This document shows positions 37,418 through 46,568 of a stretch of 64,000 nucleotides of DNA, one piece after another. The DNA lies in assembly GCF_004348725.1 (NCBI RefSeq), contig NZ_SMKR01000004.1, positions 32,926-96,925 on the forward strand, given 5' to 3'. Each line of letters opens with the position of its first letter. Position 1 is the first letter of the stretch. The notes beneath the pieces were generated by a model. The model saw nothing but the letters and a program-made list of their open reading frames with translations, was not told where the DNA came from and did not search any database. A program made the position numbers and the translations under genes. The DNA comes from Kribbella turkmenica (GTDB taxonomy: Bacteria > Actinomycetota > Actinomycetes > Propionibacteriales > Kribbellaceae).

Positions 37418-38742
37418 CACTGCTCCCCTGGGAAGCGCACACTGACCGCCGCGCCGTGCGCCGGCAGATCCTCGGCGTGCGCCAGCGCGACCACGTGACC
37501 GGCGACCTGCTGGAGGGCGTCGCGGCTGTAGTTCACCACGTGCACTGCCTTCAGGAAGCTGCGCACGGACAGGCCGGACGAGTGGCAGGCGCAGCCCGCG
37601 GTCGGGAGCACGTGGTTCGAGCCTGCGCAGTAGTCGCCCAGGGACACCGGCGACCATCCGCCGACGAAGATCGCGCCGGCGTTGGTGATCAGCCCGGCCC
37701 GCTCCTCGGCGTCCTCGGTCTGGATCTCCAGGTGCTCGGCGGCGTACGCGTCCACGAACGCGGTGCCCTGGTCCAGGTCGTCCACCAGCACCACCGCCGA
37801 CTGCTGACCGCTGAGCGCCTCGGTGATCCGGTCGCGGTGCCTGCTCTTCGCGACCTGGACCGGCAACTCGGTCTCGACCTGCGCGGCCAGCGTCTCCGAT
37901 GGCGTGACCAGGACGCTCGCGGCCATCGGGTCGTGCTCGGCCTGGCTGATCAGGTCCGCGGCGACGTGCACCGGGTCGGCGGTCTCGTCGGCCAGGATCG
38001 CGATCTCCGTCGGACCGGCCTCGGCGTCGATGCCGACCTCGCCGAGCAGGAACCGCTTGGCGGCGACCACGTAGATGTTGCCCGGGCCGGTGATCAGGTT
38101 GACCTTCCGGCACCCCGCGAAGCCGTACGCGAACCCGGCGATCGCCTGCGCGCCACCCATCGCGTAGACCTCGTCGATCCCGAGCAGCGCGCACATCGCC
38201 AGGATCGTCGGGTGCGGCAGACCGCCGAACTCCTTCTGCGGCGGGGACGCGACGGCCAGCGACGCGACGCCGGCGACCTGCGCCGGGACGACGTTCATCA
38301 CCACGCTGGACGACAGCGGGGCGCGACCGCCCGGCACGTACAGCCCGACCCGCTGGATCGGGACGAAACGCTGCGTCACCCGCCCGCCGGGCGCGGGCTC
38401 GGAGGTGATGTCGGCGGTCAACTCGTCCCGGCTGACCTCGCGGACGCGGCGGATCGATTCCTCGAAGGCGTTGCGCACCTCGGGGTCGAGCTCCTCGAGA
38501 GCGGTCTTCAGGGCGTCGGCGGAGACGCGGAGGTCCTCGACCCGCACATGGTCGAACTTCTCGCCGTACTCCCTGATCGCCTCGAGTCCACGATGACGGA
38601 CGTCCAGGCAGATGGGTCGGGCGACGTCGAGAGCCTTCTCGACGTCGAACACGGCTCGGGGGACGAGGGCGTTCACTTCGGCTTGGAGGTCGGACACCTC
38701 TCCGGCCGCCACTCGGCCCCGCAGGTCGACGCGGCGAATCAT
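37417..38742 (-). CDS. hisD: Histidinol dehydrogenase
   Basis: A 441-residue zinc-dependent enzyme for the last two steps of histidine synthesis. [33 protein letters not shown] and [18 protein letters not shown] (NHVLPT motif) are conserved. It is the first gene of hisDCBH. TAGACT lies six bases before the ATG without a ribosome binding site, indicating a leaderless transcript. Confidence 0.97.
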   Translation of the reverse strand: MIRRVDLRGRVAAGEVSDLQAEVNALVPRAVFDVEKALDVARPICLDVRHRGLEAIREYGEKFDHVRVEDLRVSADALKTALEELDPEVRNAFEESIRRVREVSRDELTADITSEPAPGGRVTQRFVPIQRVGLYVPGGRAPLSSSVVMNVVPAQVAGVASLAVASPPQKEFGGLPHPTILAMCALLGIDEVYAMGGAQAIAGFAYGFAGCRKVNLITGPGNIYVVAAKRFLLGEVGIDAEAGPTEIAILADETADPVHVAADLISQAEHDPMAASVLVTPSETLAAQVETELPVQVAKSRHRDRITEALSGQQSAVVLVDDLDQGTAFVDAYAAEHLEIQTEDAEERAGLITNAGAIFVGGWSPVSLGDYCAGSNHVLPTAGCACHSSGLSVRSFLKAVHVVNYSRDALQQVAGHVVALAHAEDLPAHGAAVSVRFPGEQ

Positions 38743-38748
38743 GCCCTC

Positions 38749-38754
38749 AGTCTA
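38749..38754 (-). promoter_or_regulatory. -10 element of the his operon
   Basis: TAGACT on the minus strand ends six bases before the hisD ATG, the spacing of leaderless actinobacterial promoters. No attenuator-like leader with a histidine run can therefore exist on this transcript. Confidence 0.6.
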
Positions 38755-38843
38755 GTGGCGCCCGCCCGCGGCGCTCCGGCCGTATCCACCAGCTGGTTGT
38801 CACGAGGCGTGATCAGGGGCCGGCATGGCCTAGGCTCGACGGC

Positions 38844-39512
38844 ATGGACTCCCGCCTGCCGCTGCTCACCGTCGACACGGTGATCTTCCCCGGGCTGGTG
38901 CTCCCCATCCCGGTCACCGATGTCCAGGGCCGCGCGGTGGTCCGGGACCTGGTCGAGAACGGCGGTGAGCTGGTCTGCGGCGCCCTCGCCGTCCGGGACG
39001 GCTACGAGCTCGGCGAGCGGGTCTTCCGGTCGCTGTACGGCACCGGCTGCGCGGCGACGATTTCCGAGATCACGCTGGACGCGGACGACGACGGCCCGGT
39101 CGAGATCACCCTCACCGGCAGCCAACGGTTCAAGGTGGCCGAGCTGGACGGCAGCGGCGACTACCTGGTCGCCGACGTCGAGTGGCTGCCCGAGGCCCCC
39201 GGCGACGACCCCCTCGGTACGGCGACCATCGCGATCGACCGCTTCCGCCGGTACGCCGCCGCCGTCACCGAGATCAGCCGCCCCGGCCTGCACATCGCCG
39301 ACCTGCCGGACGACCCGAGCACGCTGTCGTACCTGATGTCGGCCGCGATGACCCTGATCACCCCCGACCGGCAGAAGCTCCTCGAGGCCGCCGACACGAC
39401 CTCCCGGCTGGTCCAGCTGGTCGGCCTCCTGGACATCGAGCTGTCCGCCATCGCCGCCCTGCCGTCGCTGCCCCACATCGAGCTCAACTGGTCCGCGATG
39501 GCGCCGAACTGA
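38844..39512 (+). CDS. LON substrate-binding-domain protein
   Basis: A 222-residue protein that resembles the N-terminal substrate-binding domain of Lon protease without ATPase or peptidase. LPLLTVDTVIFPGLVLPI is the characteristic first strand-turn, ITLTGSQRFKVAEL the middle block, and a helical C-terminus (SYLMSAAMTLI, RLVQLVGLLDIEL) follows. Stand-alone members are common in actinobacteria with unknown role. TAGGCT seven bases before the ATG suggests a leaderless mRNA. Confidence 0.9.
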   Translation: MDSRLPLLTVDTVIFPGLVLPIPVTDVQGRAVVRDLVENGGELVCGALAVRDGYELGERVFRSLYGTGCAATISEITLDADDDGPVEITLTGSQRFKVAELDGSGDYLVADVEWLPEAPGDDPLGTATIAIDRFRRYAAAVTEISRPGLHIADLPDDPSTLSYLMSAAMTLITPDRQKLLEAADTTSRLVQLVGLLDIELSAIAALPSLPHIELNWSAMAPN

Positions 39513-39514
39513 TC

Positions 39515-39546
39515 GCATACCGTTCTGAATCCCAGCACGGTATGCT
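39515..39546 (+). promoter_or_regulatory. Operator and -10 of the toxin-antitoxin pair
   Basis: GCATACCGT (39515-39523) and ACGGTATGC (39537-39545) are perfect 9-bp arms with a 13-base spacer. The right arm contains TATGCT, a -10 hexamer six bases before the antitoxin ATG. A repressor bound here would block the promoter, as expected for autoregulation by the antitoxin-toxin complex. Confidence 0.65.
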
Positions 39547-39552
39547 CTTGGT

Positions 39553-39798
39553 ATGAGCAAGCAGATCACTGTGCGGTTGCCGGACGAGCTGGTGGAGTTC
39601 ATGGACCAGCTGGTGGCCGCCGACAAAGCATCGAGCCGGGCCACCGTGGTCGCCCGGGCGATGGAGCGTGAACGGCGCCGGGAGCTGGCCGCGCGTGATC
39701 TCGCCATCCTTACCGAGCACGGCGGCAGTGACGTTCCGGACGACCTGGGCGGCCTTGCCGCCGCCGCGTCCGGGACCGTGCTCACCGACCTCGACTGA
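39553..39798 (+). CDS. Ribbon-helix-helix antitoxin (MazE type)
   Basis: An 81-residue protein. The N-terminus KQITVRLPDELVEFMDQLV is a ribbon-helix-helix DNA-binding fold, and the C-terminal half (GGSDVPDDLGGLAAAAS, acidic) should wrap the toxin. It overlaps the toxin start by one base (TGATG). There is no ribosome binding site; TATGCT six bases upstream indicates a leaderless start. Confidence 0.88.
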   Translation: MSKQITVRLPDELVEFMDQLVAADKASSRATVVARAMERERRRELAARDLAILTEHGGSDVPDDLGGLAAAASGTVLTDLD

Positions 39799-40106
39799 TG
39801 CGGCCGATCCACGTCGCCCGGCTGGACAAGCCGCGGCCGGTGGTGGTGCTGACCCGCGAGCTGATCCGCCCGCGGCTCACCAACGTGACCGTCGCCCCGA
39901 TCACCAGCACGATCCGCGGCCTGTCCACCGAGGTCCGGGTCGGCCCGCGCAACGGCCTCGACCACGACAGCGCGATCAGCTGCGACAACATCCAGACGAT
40001 CCCGAAGCTCCAGCTCGGCCGTCTGATCGGCTATCTCCACGCCGATCAGGAAGCCCAGCTGTTCGAGTCCATCGTCCTCGCCTTCGACCTCGAAGGCGCA
40101 CTGTGA
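39798..40106 (+). CDS. MazF/PemK-family endoribonuclease toxin
   Basis: A 102-residue toxin. IHVARLDKPRPVVVLTRELI (Arg-Pro-Val-Val-Val block), VTVAPITSTIRGLSTEV (conserved Thr) and SAISCDNIQTIPK are the MazF signature segments. It cleaves mRNA at short sequence motifs in characterised relatives. It is co-translated with the upstream antitoxin. Confidence 0.92.
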   Translation: MRPIHVARLDKPRPVVVLTRELIRPRLTNVTVAPITSTIRGLSTEVRVGPRNGLDHDSAISCDNIQTIPKLQLGRLIGYLHADQEAQLFESIVLAFDLEGAL

Positions 40107-40276
40107 CGTGTGCTCGGGCTGCGGTAGGGCGACTGTGGGTGTGTGCCCGGGGTGGTTGCGGTACACGAGGGCTGGGTCCGGCTTCCGGATTCCACGCGGT
40201 TTGACCACCAGCGGCCGGCACGGTCCGGATGCCGAGACCTAGCCTCGATCCGGGCCGGGGGCTGGGACAGGAAACC

Positions 40277-40332
40277 GTGAGCTGAGACCTGCTATTTCAG
40301 GTTCCAGCCCACCACAAGGGGTCTCAGCTCAC
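40277..40332. terminator. Hairpin between mazF-like and ilvD genes
   Basis: Perfect 13-bp arms GTGAGCTGAGACC (40277-40289) and GGTCTCAGCTCAC (40320-40332) enclose 30 bases. These contain a smaller stem formed by CCTG and CAGG. The position between convergent genes fits a bidirectional terminator. The rest of the 279-base gap shows nothing else. Confidence 0.55.
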
Positions 40333-40385
40333 CAGAACAGTCCAACCTCAAGCCCACCCCGACCCCAATCTCGGACCGGCTTGGT

Positions 40386-42236
40386 TCAGCTCAGCTTGGA
40401 GATATCCCGGACGGCGCCCTTGTCGGCGCTGGTGGCCATGGCGGCGTAGGCGCGGAGGGCCTGGGAGACCTTGCGGTCGCGGTTCTTCGGCGCGTAGACG
40501 CCACCGAGAGCTTCGCGGCGGGCGGTGAGCTCGGACTCGTCGACCAGCAGCTCGATCGAGCGGTCGGGGATGTCGATGCGGATCTGGTCGCCGTCCTGGA
40601 CCAGGGCGATGGTGCCACCCGACGCCGCCTCGGGGGACGCGTGGCCGATCGACAGGCCGGACGTCCCGCCGGAGAAGCGGCCGTCGGTGACCAGGGCACA
40701 GACCTTGCCCAGCCCGCGGCCCTTCAGGAACGACGTCGGGTAGAGCATCTCCTGCATCCCCGGGCCGCCCTTCGGGCCCTCGTACCGGATCACCACGACG
40801 TCACCCGGCTGCACCTGCTTGGCGAGGATCTTCTCGACCGCCTCCTCCTGTGACTCGCACACCACCGCGGGCCCCTGGAACGTCCAGATCGACTCGTCCA
40901 CGCCGGCCGTCTTCACCACGCAGCCGTCGACCGCCAGGTTGCCCTTGAGCACGGCGAGACCGCCGTCGGCGGAGTACGCGTGCTCGAGGTCGCGGATGCA
41001 GCCGCCGGCCGCGTCGGTGTCGAGCGTCTCCCACCGCTCCGACTGCGAGAACGCCGTCGCCGACCGCTTGCACCCCGGGGCGGCGTGCCACAGCTCGACG
41101 GCCTCGGGCGACGGCGAGCCGCCGCGCAGGTCCCAGGTCTTCAGCCACTCGTCGATCGAGTCGCTGTGCACGGTGTGGACGTTCTCGTTCAGCAGCCCGG
41201 CCCGGTGCAGCTCGCCGAGGATCGCCGGGATGCCGCCGGCCCGGTGGACGTCCTCCATGTAGTACGTGCCCTGCGGCGCCACGTTCGGGGCGACCTTGGC
41301 CAGGCACGGCACCCGGCGCGAGACCGCGTTGATGTCGTCCAGGTCGAAACCGACCTCGGCCTCCTGCGCGGCCGCGAGCAGGTGCAGGATCGTGTTCGTC
41401 GACCCGCCCATCGCGATGTCCAGCGCCATCGCGTTCCCGAACGCCTCCTTGGAGGCGACCGCCCGCGGCAGCACGGTCGCGTCGTCGGTGTCGTAGTACC
41501 GCTTGGTGATCCGGACGACGGTCTCGCCGGCCTTCTCGTACAGCGCCCGGCGGGCGGTGTGGGTCGCCAGCACCGAGCCGTTGCCGGGCAGCGACAGGCC
41601 GATCGCCTCGGTCAGGCAGTTCATCGAGTTCGCGGTGAACATGCCGGAGCAGGAGCCGCAGGTCGGGCAGGCGTTCTCCTCGATCCGCAGGATGTCGGCG
41701 TCGGAGACGTTCTCGTTGACCGCCTCGGACATCGCGTCGATCAGGTCGAGCTTGCGCACGGTGCCGTCGACCAGCGTGGCCCGGCCGGCCTCCATCGGCC
41801 CGCCGGAGACGAACACGGTCGGGATGTTCAGCCGGAGCGCGGCCATCAGCATGCCCGGGGTGATCTTGTCGCAGTTCGAGATGCACACCAGCGCGTCCGC
41901 GCAGTGGGCCTCGACCATGTACTCGACCGAGTCGGCGATCAGGTCCCGCGACGGCAGGCTGTACAGCATCCCGCCGTGGCCCATCGCGATCCCGTCGTCG
42001 ACCGCGATCGTGTTGAACTCGCGGGCGATCCCGCCGGCCGCGTGGATCGCCTCGGACACGATCCGGCCGACCGGTGCGAGGTGGGTGTGGCCGGGGACGA
42101 ACTCGGTGAAGCTGTTCGCGACCGCGACGATCGGCTTGCCGAAGTCCTCCCGGGCTACCCCGGACGCCTGCATGAGCGCGCGGGCTCCGGCCATGTTGCG
42201 GCCGTGGGTGACGGTGCGGGACCTCAGTGCAGGCAC
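40386..42236 (-). CDS. ilvD: Dihydroxy-acid dehydratase
   Basis: A 616-residue iron-sulfur enzyme for Val/Ile/Leu synthesis. [11 protein letters not shown] and [19 protein letters not shown] hold the cluster cysteines, and [20 protein letters not shown] is the C-terminal substrate block. The start is GTG 42236. It is a single gene, apart from the other ilv genes. The length matches the long-type IlvD. Confidence 0.97.
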   Translation of the reverse strand: MPALRSRTVTHGRNMAGARALMQASGVAREDFGKPIVAVANSFTEFVPGHTHLAPVGRIVSEAIHAAGGIAREFNTIAVDDGIAMGHGGMLYSLPSRDLIADSVEYMVEAHCADALVCISNCDKITPGMLMAALRLNIPTVFVSGGPMEAGRATLVDGTVRKLDLIDAMSEAVNENVSDADILRIEENACPTCGSCSGMFTANSMNCLTEAIGLSLPGNGSVLATHTARRALYEKAGETVVRITKRYYDTDDATVLPRAVASKEAFGNAMALDIAMGGSTNTILHLLAAAQEAEVGFDLDDINAVSRRVPCLAKVAPNVAPQGTYYMEDVHRAGGIPAILGELHRAGLLNENVHTVHSDSIDEWLKTWDLRGGSPSPEAVELWHAAPGCKRSATAFSQSERWETLDTDAAGGCIRDLEHAYSADGGLAVLKGNLAVDGCVVKTAGVDESIWTFQGPAVVCESQEEAVEKILAKQVQPGDVVVIRYEGPKGGPGMQEMLYPTSFLKGRGLGKVCALVTDGRFSGGTSGLSIGHASPEAASGGTIALVQDGDQIRIDIPDRSIELLVDESELTARREALGGVYAPKNRDRKVSQALRAYAAMATSADKGAVRDISKLS

Positions 42237-42359
42237 GATGACTCTCCCCTAGGCGTGGAACGACTCCCCCGATGGTGCCATGCCCGTCCAGATGGCGGTA
42301 CGCGGGTCCCGCATCGCGGAGAGCGTGAAAGTGTCCGCGGCCGGTCCTAGCCTGTGGAC

Positions 42360-43262
42360 ATGGCAGGTTTCGAGTTCCACTCGCGGCGGGTGCACCCCGC
42401 GCTGCGCCCGTACGTCGCCGAGGTCACCGGGTACGCCTATCCCGGTCAGCCGCCGGCGCTGCACCGCGGCCTGCCCTCCCAGTACCTCACTCTCGTCATC
42501 ACCCTCGACGAGCCGCTGGGCCTCGCCTGGCCGGGAGCACCGGTCACGACGTACGGCACCGTCGTCGGTGGGTTGCACTCGACCGCCGTACACATCAGCC
42601 AGTCGCCCAACCGGTCCGGGATCCAGCTGGCGCTCAGGCCCGCCGCCGCGCGGGCGCTGCTCGGGCTGCCGCCGGGTGAGCTGGCGTCGATGGTGGTGGA
42701 GCTGGACGACGTCCTCGGCAGCCCCGCGCGGGCGATCAGCGAGCGCCTGCGGGCGGCGCCGACGTGGGTCGATCGGTTCGACATCGTCGAGCGCGTGTTG
42801 CTCGAGCACTGGGCGGACGAGCCCGCGCCGGCCCCCCGGGCCGAGCTCGGCTGGGCCTGGCGGCGACTCCGCGAGACGGCCGGGGCGGTCAGTGTCGAGG
42901 AGCTGGCGACCGAGGTCGGGTGGAGCCGTCGGCACCTGACGGACCGGTTCACGATCGAGTTCGGGCTGGGGCCGAAGGTGGCCGGGCGGGTGATGCGGTT
43001 CGAGCAGGCCGTCGGCCGGCTCCGGCGCGACCCGAAGCTGCGGCTGGCGGACCTCTCGGCCGAGCTCGGGTACGCCGACCAGGCGCACCTCACCCGGGAG
43101 TGGAACACGATCGCGGGCTGCTCACCGCGGCAGTGGGTCGCCGAGGAGGTCTTCCCAAACGTTCAAGACCAGCCGGCCGGTGCGGGCGCAGAGTCGGGGT
43201 ATGAACACGACAACCGAGAAGAAGATCGTGGTCGGCGTCTGGCCGACGCTCGTCTACCGTGA
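42360..43262 (+). CDS. AraC-family transcriptional regulator
   Basis: A 300-residue regulator. The C-terminal double helix-turn-helix spans about 170-265 (VSVEELATEVGWSRRHLTDRFTIEFGLGPK; LADLSAELGYADQAHLTREWNTIAGCSPRQW). The N-terminal domain (DUF6597-like, YVAEVTGYAYPGQPPALHRGLPSQYLTLVITL) is typical of regulators next to VOC or DinB genes. TAGCCT six bases upstream of ATG 42360 indicates a leaderless start. It runs 62 bases into the next gene in another frame, so the two are tightly linked; it probably controls that VOC gene. Confidence 0.9.
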   Translation: MAGFEFHSRRVHPALRPYVAEVTGYAYPGQPPALHRGLPSQYLTLVITLDEPLGLAWPGAPVTTYGTVVGGLHSTAVHISQSPNRSGIQLALRPAAARALLGLPPGELASMVVELDDVLGSPARAISERLRAAPTWVDRFDIVERVLLEHWADEPAPAPRAELGWAWRRLRETAGAVSVEELATEVGWSRRHLTDRFTIEFGLGPKVAGRVMRFEQAVGRLRRDPKLRLADLSAELGYADQAHLTREWNTIAGCSPRQWVAEEVFPNVQDQPAGAGAESGYEHDNREEDRGRRLADARLP

Positions 43263-43629
43263 CGGCCACGCGGCGCTGAAGTTCCTGACCGAGGGCCTGG
43301 GCTTCACCCAGATCTGCCTGTACGCCGGTGACACCGAAGGATCGATCGCGCACTCCGAGCTGGCCTGGCCGCCGGGCGGCGGAGTGATGGTGAGTTCGGT
43401 CGGCCGGCAGCGCGAGCAGGACGATTTCTCCTGGCTGGCCGAGCACCCGCAGTCGGTCTACCTGGTGCACGACGACCCGGACCGGCTGCTGGCCCGGGCG
43501 ATCGCGGCCGGTGCGGTCGTCGTCCGCGGACTGCGGGACGAGGACTACGGGTCGCGGGGTTTCACGGTGAAGGATCAGGAGGGCAACCTGTGGAGCGTCG
43601 GCACCTACCGGGGCGAGATCGTCGAGTAA
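43201..43629 (+). CDS. VOC (glyoxalase/bleomycin-resistance) family protein
   Basis: A 142-residue protein of two beta-alpha-beta-beta-beta modules. It begins VWPTLVYRDGHAALKFLTEGLGF and ends FTVKDQEGNLWSVGTY, as in the PhnB/YcfA-like VOC group. Residues usually binding metal are incomplete, so it may bind ligand without catalysis. It starts inside the AraC regulator gene. Confidence 0.9.
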   Translation: MNTTTEKKIVVGVWPTLVYRDGHAALKFLTEGLGFTQICLYAGDTEGSIAHSELAWPPGGGVMVSSVGRQREQDDFSWLAEHPQSVYLVHDDPDRLLARAIAAGAVVVRGLRDEDYGSRGFTVKDQEGNLWSVGTYRGEIVE

Positions 43630-43675
43630 TCCACAGGCATCCGCTCGTCGGCCTGTGCGGTGCCGTCGATCTCCG

Positions 43676-43681
43676 TAGAAT
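43676..43681 (+). promoter_or_regulatory. -10 element of recQ
   Basis: TAGAAT lies exactly six bases before the GTG of recQ; no ribosome binding site is present, so the mRNA is probably leaderless. Confidence 0.55.
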
Positions 43682-43687
43682 CGCCGG

Positions 43688-45532
43688 GTGACCGAGACAG
43701 CCGCAGTACTGGACGAACCCGCCGGCGAAGCGCTGCAGGTGCTCCGCCGGGTGTTCGGGTACGACGCCTTCCGCGGTCAGCAGGCCGACATCATCGATGT
43801 CGTCGTGGCCGGCGGGGACGCGCTCGTGCTGATGCCGACCGGGGGCGGGAAGTCGTTGTGCTACCAGATCCCGGCCCTGGTCAGATCCGGTGTGGGCGTC
43901 GTCATCTCACCGTTGATCGCGTTGATGCAGGACCAGGTGGACGCGTTGACGGCGCTCGGCGTCCGGGCCGGGTTCCTCAACTCCACTCAGGACTTCGAGC
44001 AGCGGCGCGAGGTCGAGCAGGCGTTCCTGGCCGGTGAGCTGGACCTGCTCTACCTCGCGCCGGAGCGGCTCCGGGTCGAGTCGACGGTGCGGTTGCTCGA
44101 CCAGGGCAAGATCGCGCTGTTCGCGATCGACGAGGCGCACTGCGTGTCCCAGTGGGGCCACGACTTCCGGCCCGACTACCTGATGCTGTCGGAGCTGCAC
44201 GAGCGCTGGCCTGACGTCCCGCGGATCGCCCTCACCGCGACCGCGACCGAGGCGACCCACCAGGAGATCGCGACCCGGCTGAAGCTGACCGACGCGAAGC
44301 ACTTCGTCGCCAGCTTCGACCGGCCGAACATCCAGTACCGGATCGTCCCGAAGGACAATCCGCAGCGGCAGCTGCTCGACCTGCTCCGCACCGAGCACGC
44401 CGGTGACGCGGGCATCGTCTACTGCCTGTCCCGCAACAGTGTGGAGAAGACCGCCGAGTTCCTGACGAAGAACGGGATCGAGGCGCTGCCGTACCACGCC
44501 GGCCTGGACAGCCGTACCCGCTCGGGGAACCAGGCCAGGTTCCTGCGCGAGGACGGCCTGGTCGTGGTCGCGACGATCGCGTTCGGGATGGGTATCGACA
44601 AGCCGGACGTCCGGTTCGTCGCGCATCTCGACCTGCCGAAGTCCGTCGAGGGCTACTACCAGGAGACCGGCCGGGCCGGGCGGGACGGGCTGCCGTCGAC
44701 CGCCTGGCTCGCGTACGGCCTGCAGGACGTCGTCCAGCAGCGGAAGATGATCGAGACGTCCGAGGGTGATCTCGCCCATCGTCGCCGGCTGAGCGCGCAT
44801 CTCGACGCGATGCTGGCGTTGTGCGAGACCGTGCAGTGCCGCCGGTCGCAACTGCTCGCGTACTTCGGTCAGCACGGTGACCCCTGCGGGAACTGCGACA
44901 CCTGCCTGACCCCGCCGGAGTCCTGGGACGGGACGATCGCGGCACAGAAGCTGCTGTCGACGGTCTACCGGTTGCAGCACGAGCGTGGGCAGAAGTTCGG
45001 CGCCGGTCAGCTGATCGACATCCTGCTCGGCAAGGAGACCGACAAGGTCAGGCAGTTCCGGCACGACCAGCTGACCGTGTTCGGGATCGGTACGGAGCTG
45101 AAGGACTCCGAGTGGCGCGGGGTGGTCCGGCAGCTGCTGGCCCAGCGGCTGCTCACGGTCGAAGGCGACTACGGTACGCTCGTGCTCACCGAGGAGAGCG
45201 GCGAGGTCCTCGGCCGTCGCCGCGAGGTGATGATGCGCCGCGAACCGGAGCGCCTGAGCCGCTCGTCGAGGTCGTCGAGCGCCAAGAAGGCGGCCGCGGA
45301 CCTCACCCCCGAGGCCGCGCCGATCTTCGAACGGCTGCGCGTCTGGCGCGCCGGTGTCGCCAAGGAGCAAGGCGTCCCGGCGTACGTCATCTTCCACGAC
45401 GCGACGCTCCGCCAGATCGCCACCGACCTCCCGACCAGCCTCACCGAGCTCGGCGGAATCAGTGGCGTCGGCGAGAACAAGCTCGCCAAGTACGGCGAGG
45501 GCGTGCTGGCAGCCCTGACCGACGACGCCTAG
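43688..45532 (+). CDS. recQ: ATP-dependent DNA helicase RecQ
   Basis: A 614-residue helicase. Walker [12 protein letters not shown] is at about 50-60, and DEAH at 148-151 is followed by the aromatic-rich loop [14 protein letters not shown] RecA-2 domain with [13 protein letters not shown] and [13 protein letters not shown] follows. The RQC zinc site ([18 protein letters not shown]) and a C-terminal HRDC domain (~530-610) complete the family architecture. It unwinds 3'-overhang DNA in recombination and fork repair. Confidence 0.96.
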   Translation: MTETAAVLDEPAGEALQVLRRVFGYDAFRGQQADIIDVVVAGGDALVLMPTGGGKSLCYQIPALVRSGVGVVISPLIALMQDQVDALTALGVRAGFLNSTQDFEQRREVEQAFLAGELDLLYLAPERLRVESTVRLLDQGKIALFAIDEAHCVSQWGHDFRPDYLMLSELHERWPDVPRIALTATATEATHQEIATRLKLTDAKHFVASFDRPNIQYRIVPKDNPQRQLLDLLRTEHAGDAGIVYCLSRNSVEKTAEFLTKNGIEALPYHAGLDSRTRSGNQARFLREDGLVVVATIAFGMGIDKPDVRFVAHLDLPKSVEGYYQETGRAGRDGLPSTAWLAYGLQDVVQQRKMIETSEGDLAHRRRLSAHLDAMLALCETVQCRRSQLLAYFGQHGDPCGNCDTCLTPPESWDGTIAAQKLLSTVYRLQHERGQKFGAGQLIDILLGKETDKVRQFRHDQLTVFGIGTELKDSEWRGVVRQLLAQRLLTVEGDYGTLVLTEESGEVLGRRREVMMRREPERLSRSSRSSSAKKAAADLTPEAAPIFERLRVWRAGVAKEQGVPAYVIFHDATLRQIATDLPTSLTELGGISGVGENKLAKYGEGVLAALTDDA

Positions 45533-45629
45533 GGTCTCCCAATCCCAGCAGTAGCGGGCAGGTGCCGAGTGTCGCGCATTCAAAGGAATTGAGAGTCGCG
45601 CCGTGGTCGGAGCGGCGTCGTTGCTGTGG

Positions 45630-45905
45630 TCAGGCATGGCGCCGCGGTGGCCGAACGCTTGCCGGAGCCTGGGCGGGGCGGCCAGATCCAGCGACCGGTG
45701 ACCACCGCCAGTCGATGTCGGCAGCGACGTCGGCGAAGTCGTAGACGAGGCGGGAGCGTCGGGATGCGATCCAGGCGAGGCAGACCTTGTTGATGGCGAG
45801 GTCGTTCACCGGTACGGCGGCCACGTCCGGACGCTGGCAGAAGTTCGCCACCGACAACGGGATGATCGAGACACCGCGTCCGGCCGCGACGTGCTCCATC
45901 GCCAG
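45630..45905 (-). pseudogene. LysR-type regulator, 3' remnant
   Basis: On the minus strand this frame reads as the last part of a LysR effector-binding domain: EHVAAGRGVSIIPLSVANF, then VPVNDLAINKVCLAWI and SRRSRLVYDFADVAADI, then a Pro/Arg tail and a stop at 45630. The DNA-binding half and most of the effector domain are missing. Beyond 45905 the frame is antisense to an ArsR fragment. The gene is therefore 5'-truncated by a deletion. Confidence 0.7.
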
Positions 45906-46085
45906 CACCTGGCCAAACTTCGCCTGGCCGGCCTGATCAGCGCGCGCCGCGAGGGCAGGCGCCACATCTACACCGTCGACGACCCGCACATCCTCACTCT
46001 CGTGGACCAGATCTTCGCCCACATAACGCCGGCGGGCGCTCTGGCCCCGAACCAGCCAGTACCGCTCGACCGTGTGGCGGTGTGA
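45891..46085 (+). pseudogene. ArsR-type regulator, 3' remnant
   Basis: From about 45903 the frame reads QHLAKLRLAGLISARREGRR followed by HIYTVDDPHILTLVDQIFAH. This is the recognition helix, wing and C-terminal helix of an ArsR/SmtB repressor. The first helices are missing, and the DNA on the left is lysR sequence in the other orientation. A GTG at 45891 could start a 64-residue product, but it would lack half of the winged helix. Degraded, probably non-functional. Confidence 0.7.
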
Positions 46086-46095
46086 GAACGCGGCC

Positions 46096-46464
46096 TCAGC
46101 CCTCCTCGACGACGTACAGCGTGTTGCCGTCCTGGTCGCGGAAGGTGAACATCGGCGGGACGCCCGGCCAGGTGACCAACTCGTCGGTGTCGACACCCTG
46201 CTGGTCCAGGTGCGCGTGAGCCGCGGCGGCGTCGGCGGTGACCAGGCGGACGCCGGTGTCGGCTGGGCCACCGTTCGCAGGAGGAGTGAGCGCGAGGTTG
46301 GTCGGGGCGCCGGGCGGGGCGACCACGATCCAGCGTCCGCCGATCTCCGGCAGAGGCGCGTCCATCAACAGCTCGAACCCCAGCGTCCCGGTGTAGAACG
46401 CGACCGCACGATCTTGATCGCCGACCGGCACGCCGATGGTCCGGATGTCGGTGAAATGGTTCAT
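46096..46464 (-). CDS. VOC (glyoxalase-like) family protein
   Basis: A 122-residue VOC protein. The N-terminus IRTIGVPVGDQDRAVAFYTGTLGFEL and the C-terminus FTFRDQDGNTLYVVEEG are the paired modules. Glu residues at the ends of the modules could bind metal. The ATG at 46464 has a full AGGAGGT site, which lies in the 3' arm of a perfect 13-bp inverted repeat. The adjacent arsR remnant was probably its regulator. Confidence 0.9.
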   Translation of the reverse strand: MNHFTDIRTIGVPVGDQDRAVAFYTGTLGFELLMDAPLPEIGGRWIVVAPPGAPTNLALTPPANGGPADTGVRLVTADAAAAHAHLDQQGVDTDELVTWPGVPPMFTFRDQDGNTLYVVEEG

Positions 46465-46467
46465 CTT

Positions 46468-46505
46468 TACCTCCTGGTGACAGGGTGTGCTTTCACCAGG
46501 AGGTA
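46468..46505 (-). promoter_or_regulatory. Perfect hairpin covering the ribosome binding site
   Basis: On the minus strand TACCTCCTGGTGA, a 12-base spacer and TCACCAGGAGGTA form a perfect 13-bp inverted repeat. The 3' arm contains the AGGAGGT ribosome binding site four bases before the VOC ATG; the 5' arm is a full anti-Shine-Dalgarno. It is either a repressor operator or an RNA switch of translation. Confidence 0.7.
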
Positions 46506-46568
46506 GAGACCACGCCGGGGATTTCGACATCGACCGACGAACTTCTCTGGTGCAGGCGAGCGCAGACG

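Noticed and set aside
40277..40332. Long inverted repeat considered the ends of an insertion element
   Set aside because: Only 30 bases lie between the arms, no transposase or target duplication is present, and the site between convergent genes fits a terminator.
45891..46085. Short ArsR-like frame considered an intact regulator
   Set aside because: The first half of the winged helix is missing and the upstream DNA is lysR sequence on the other strand.
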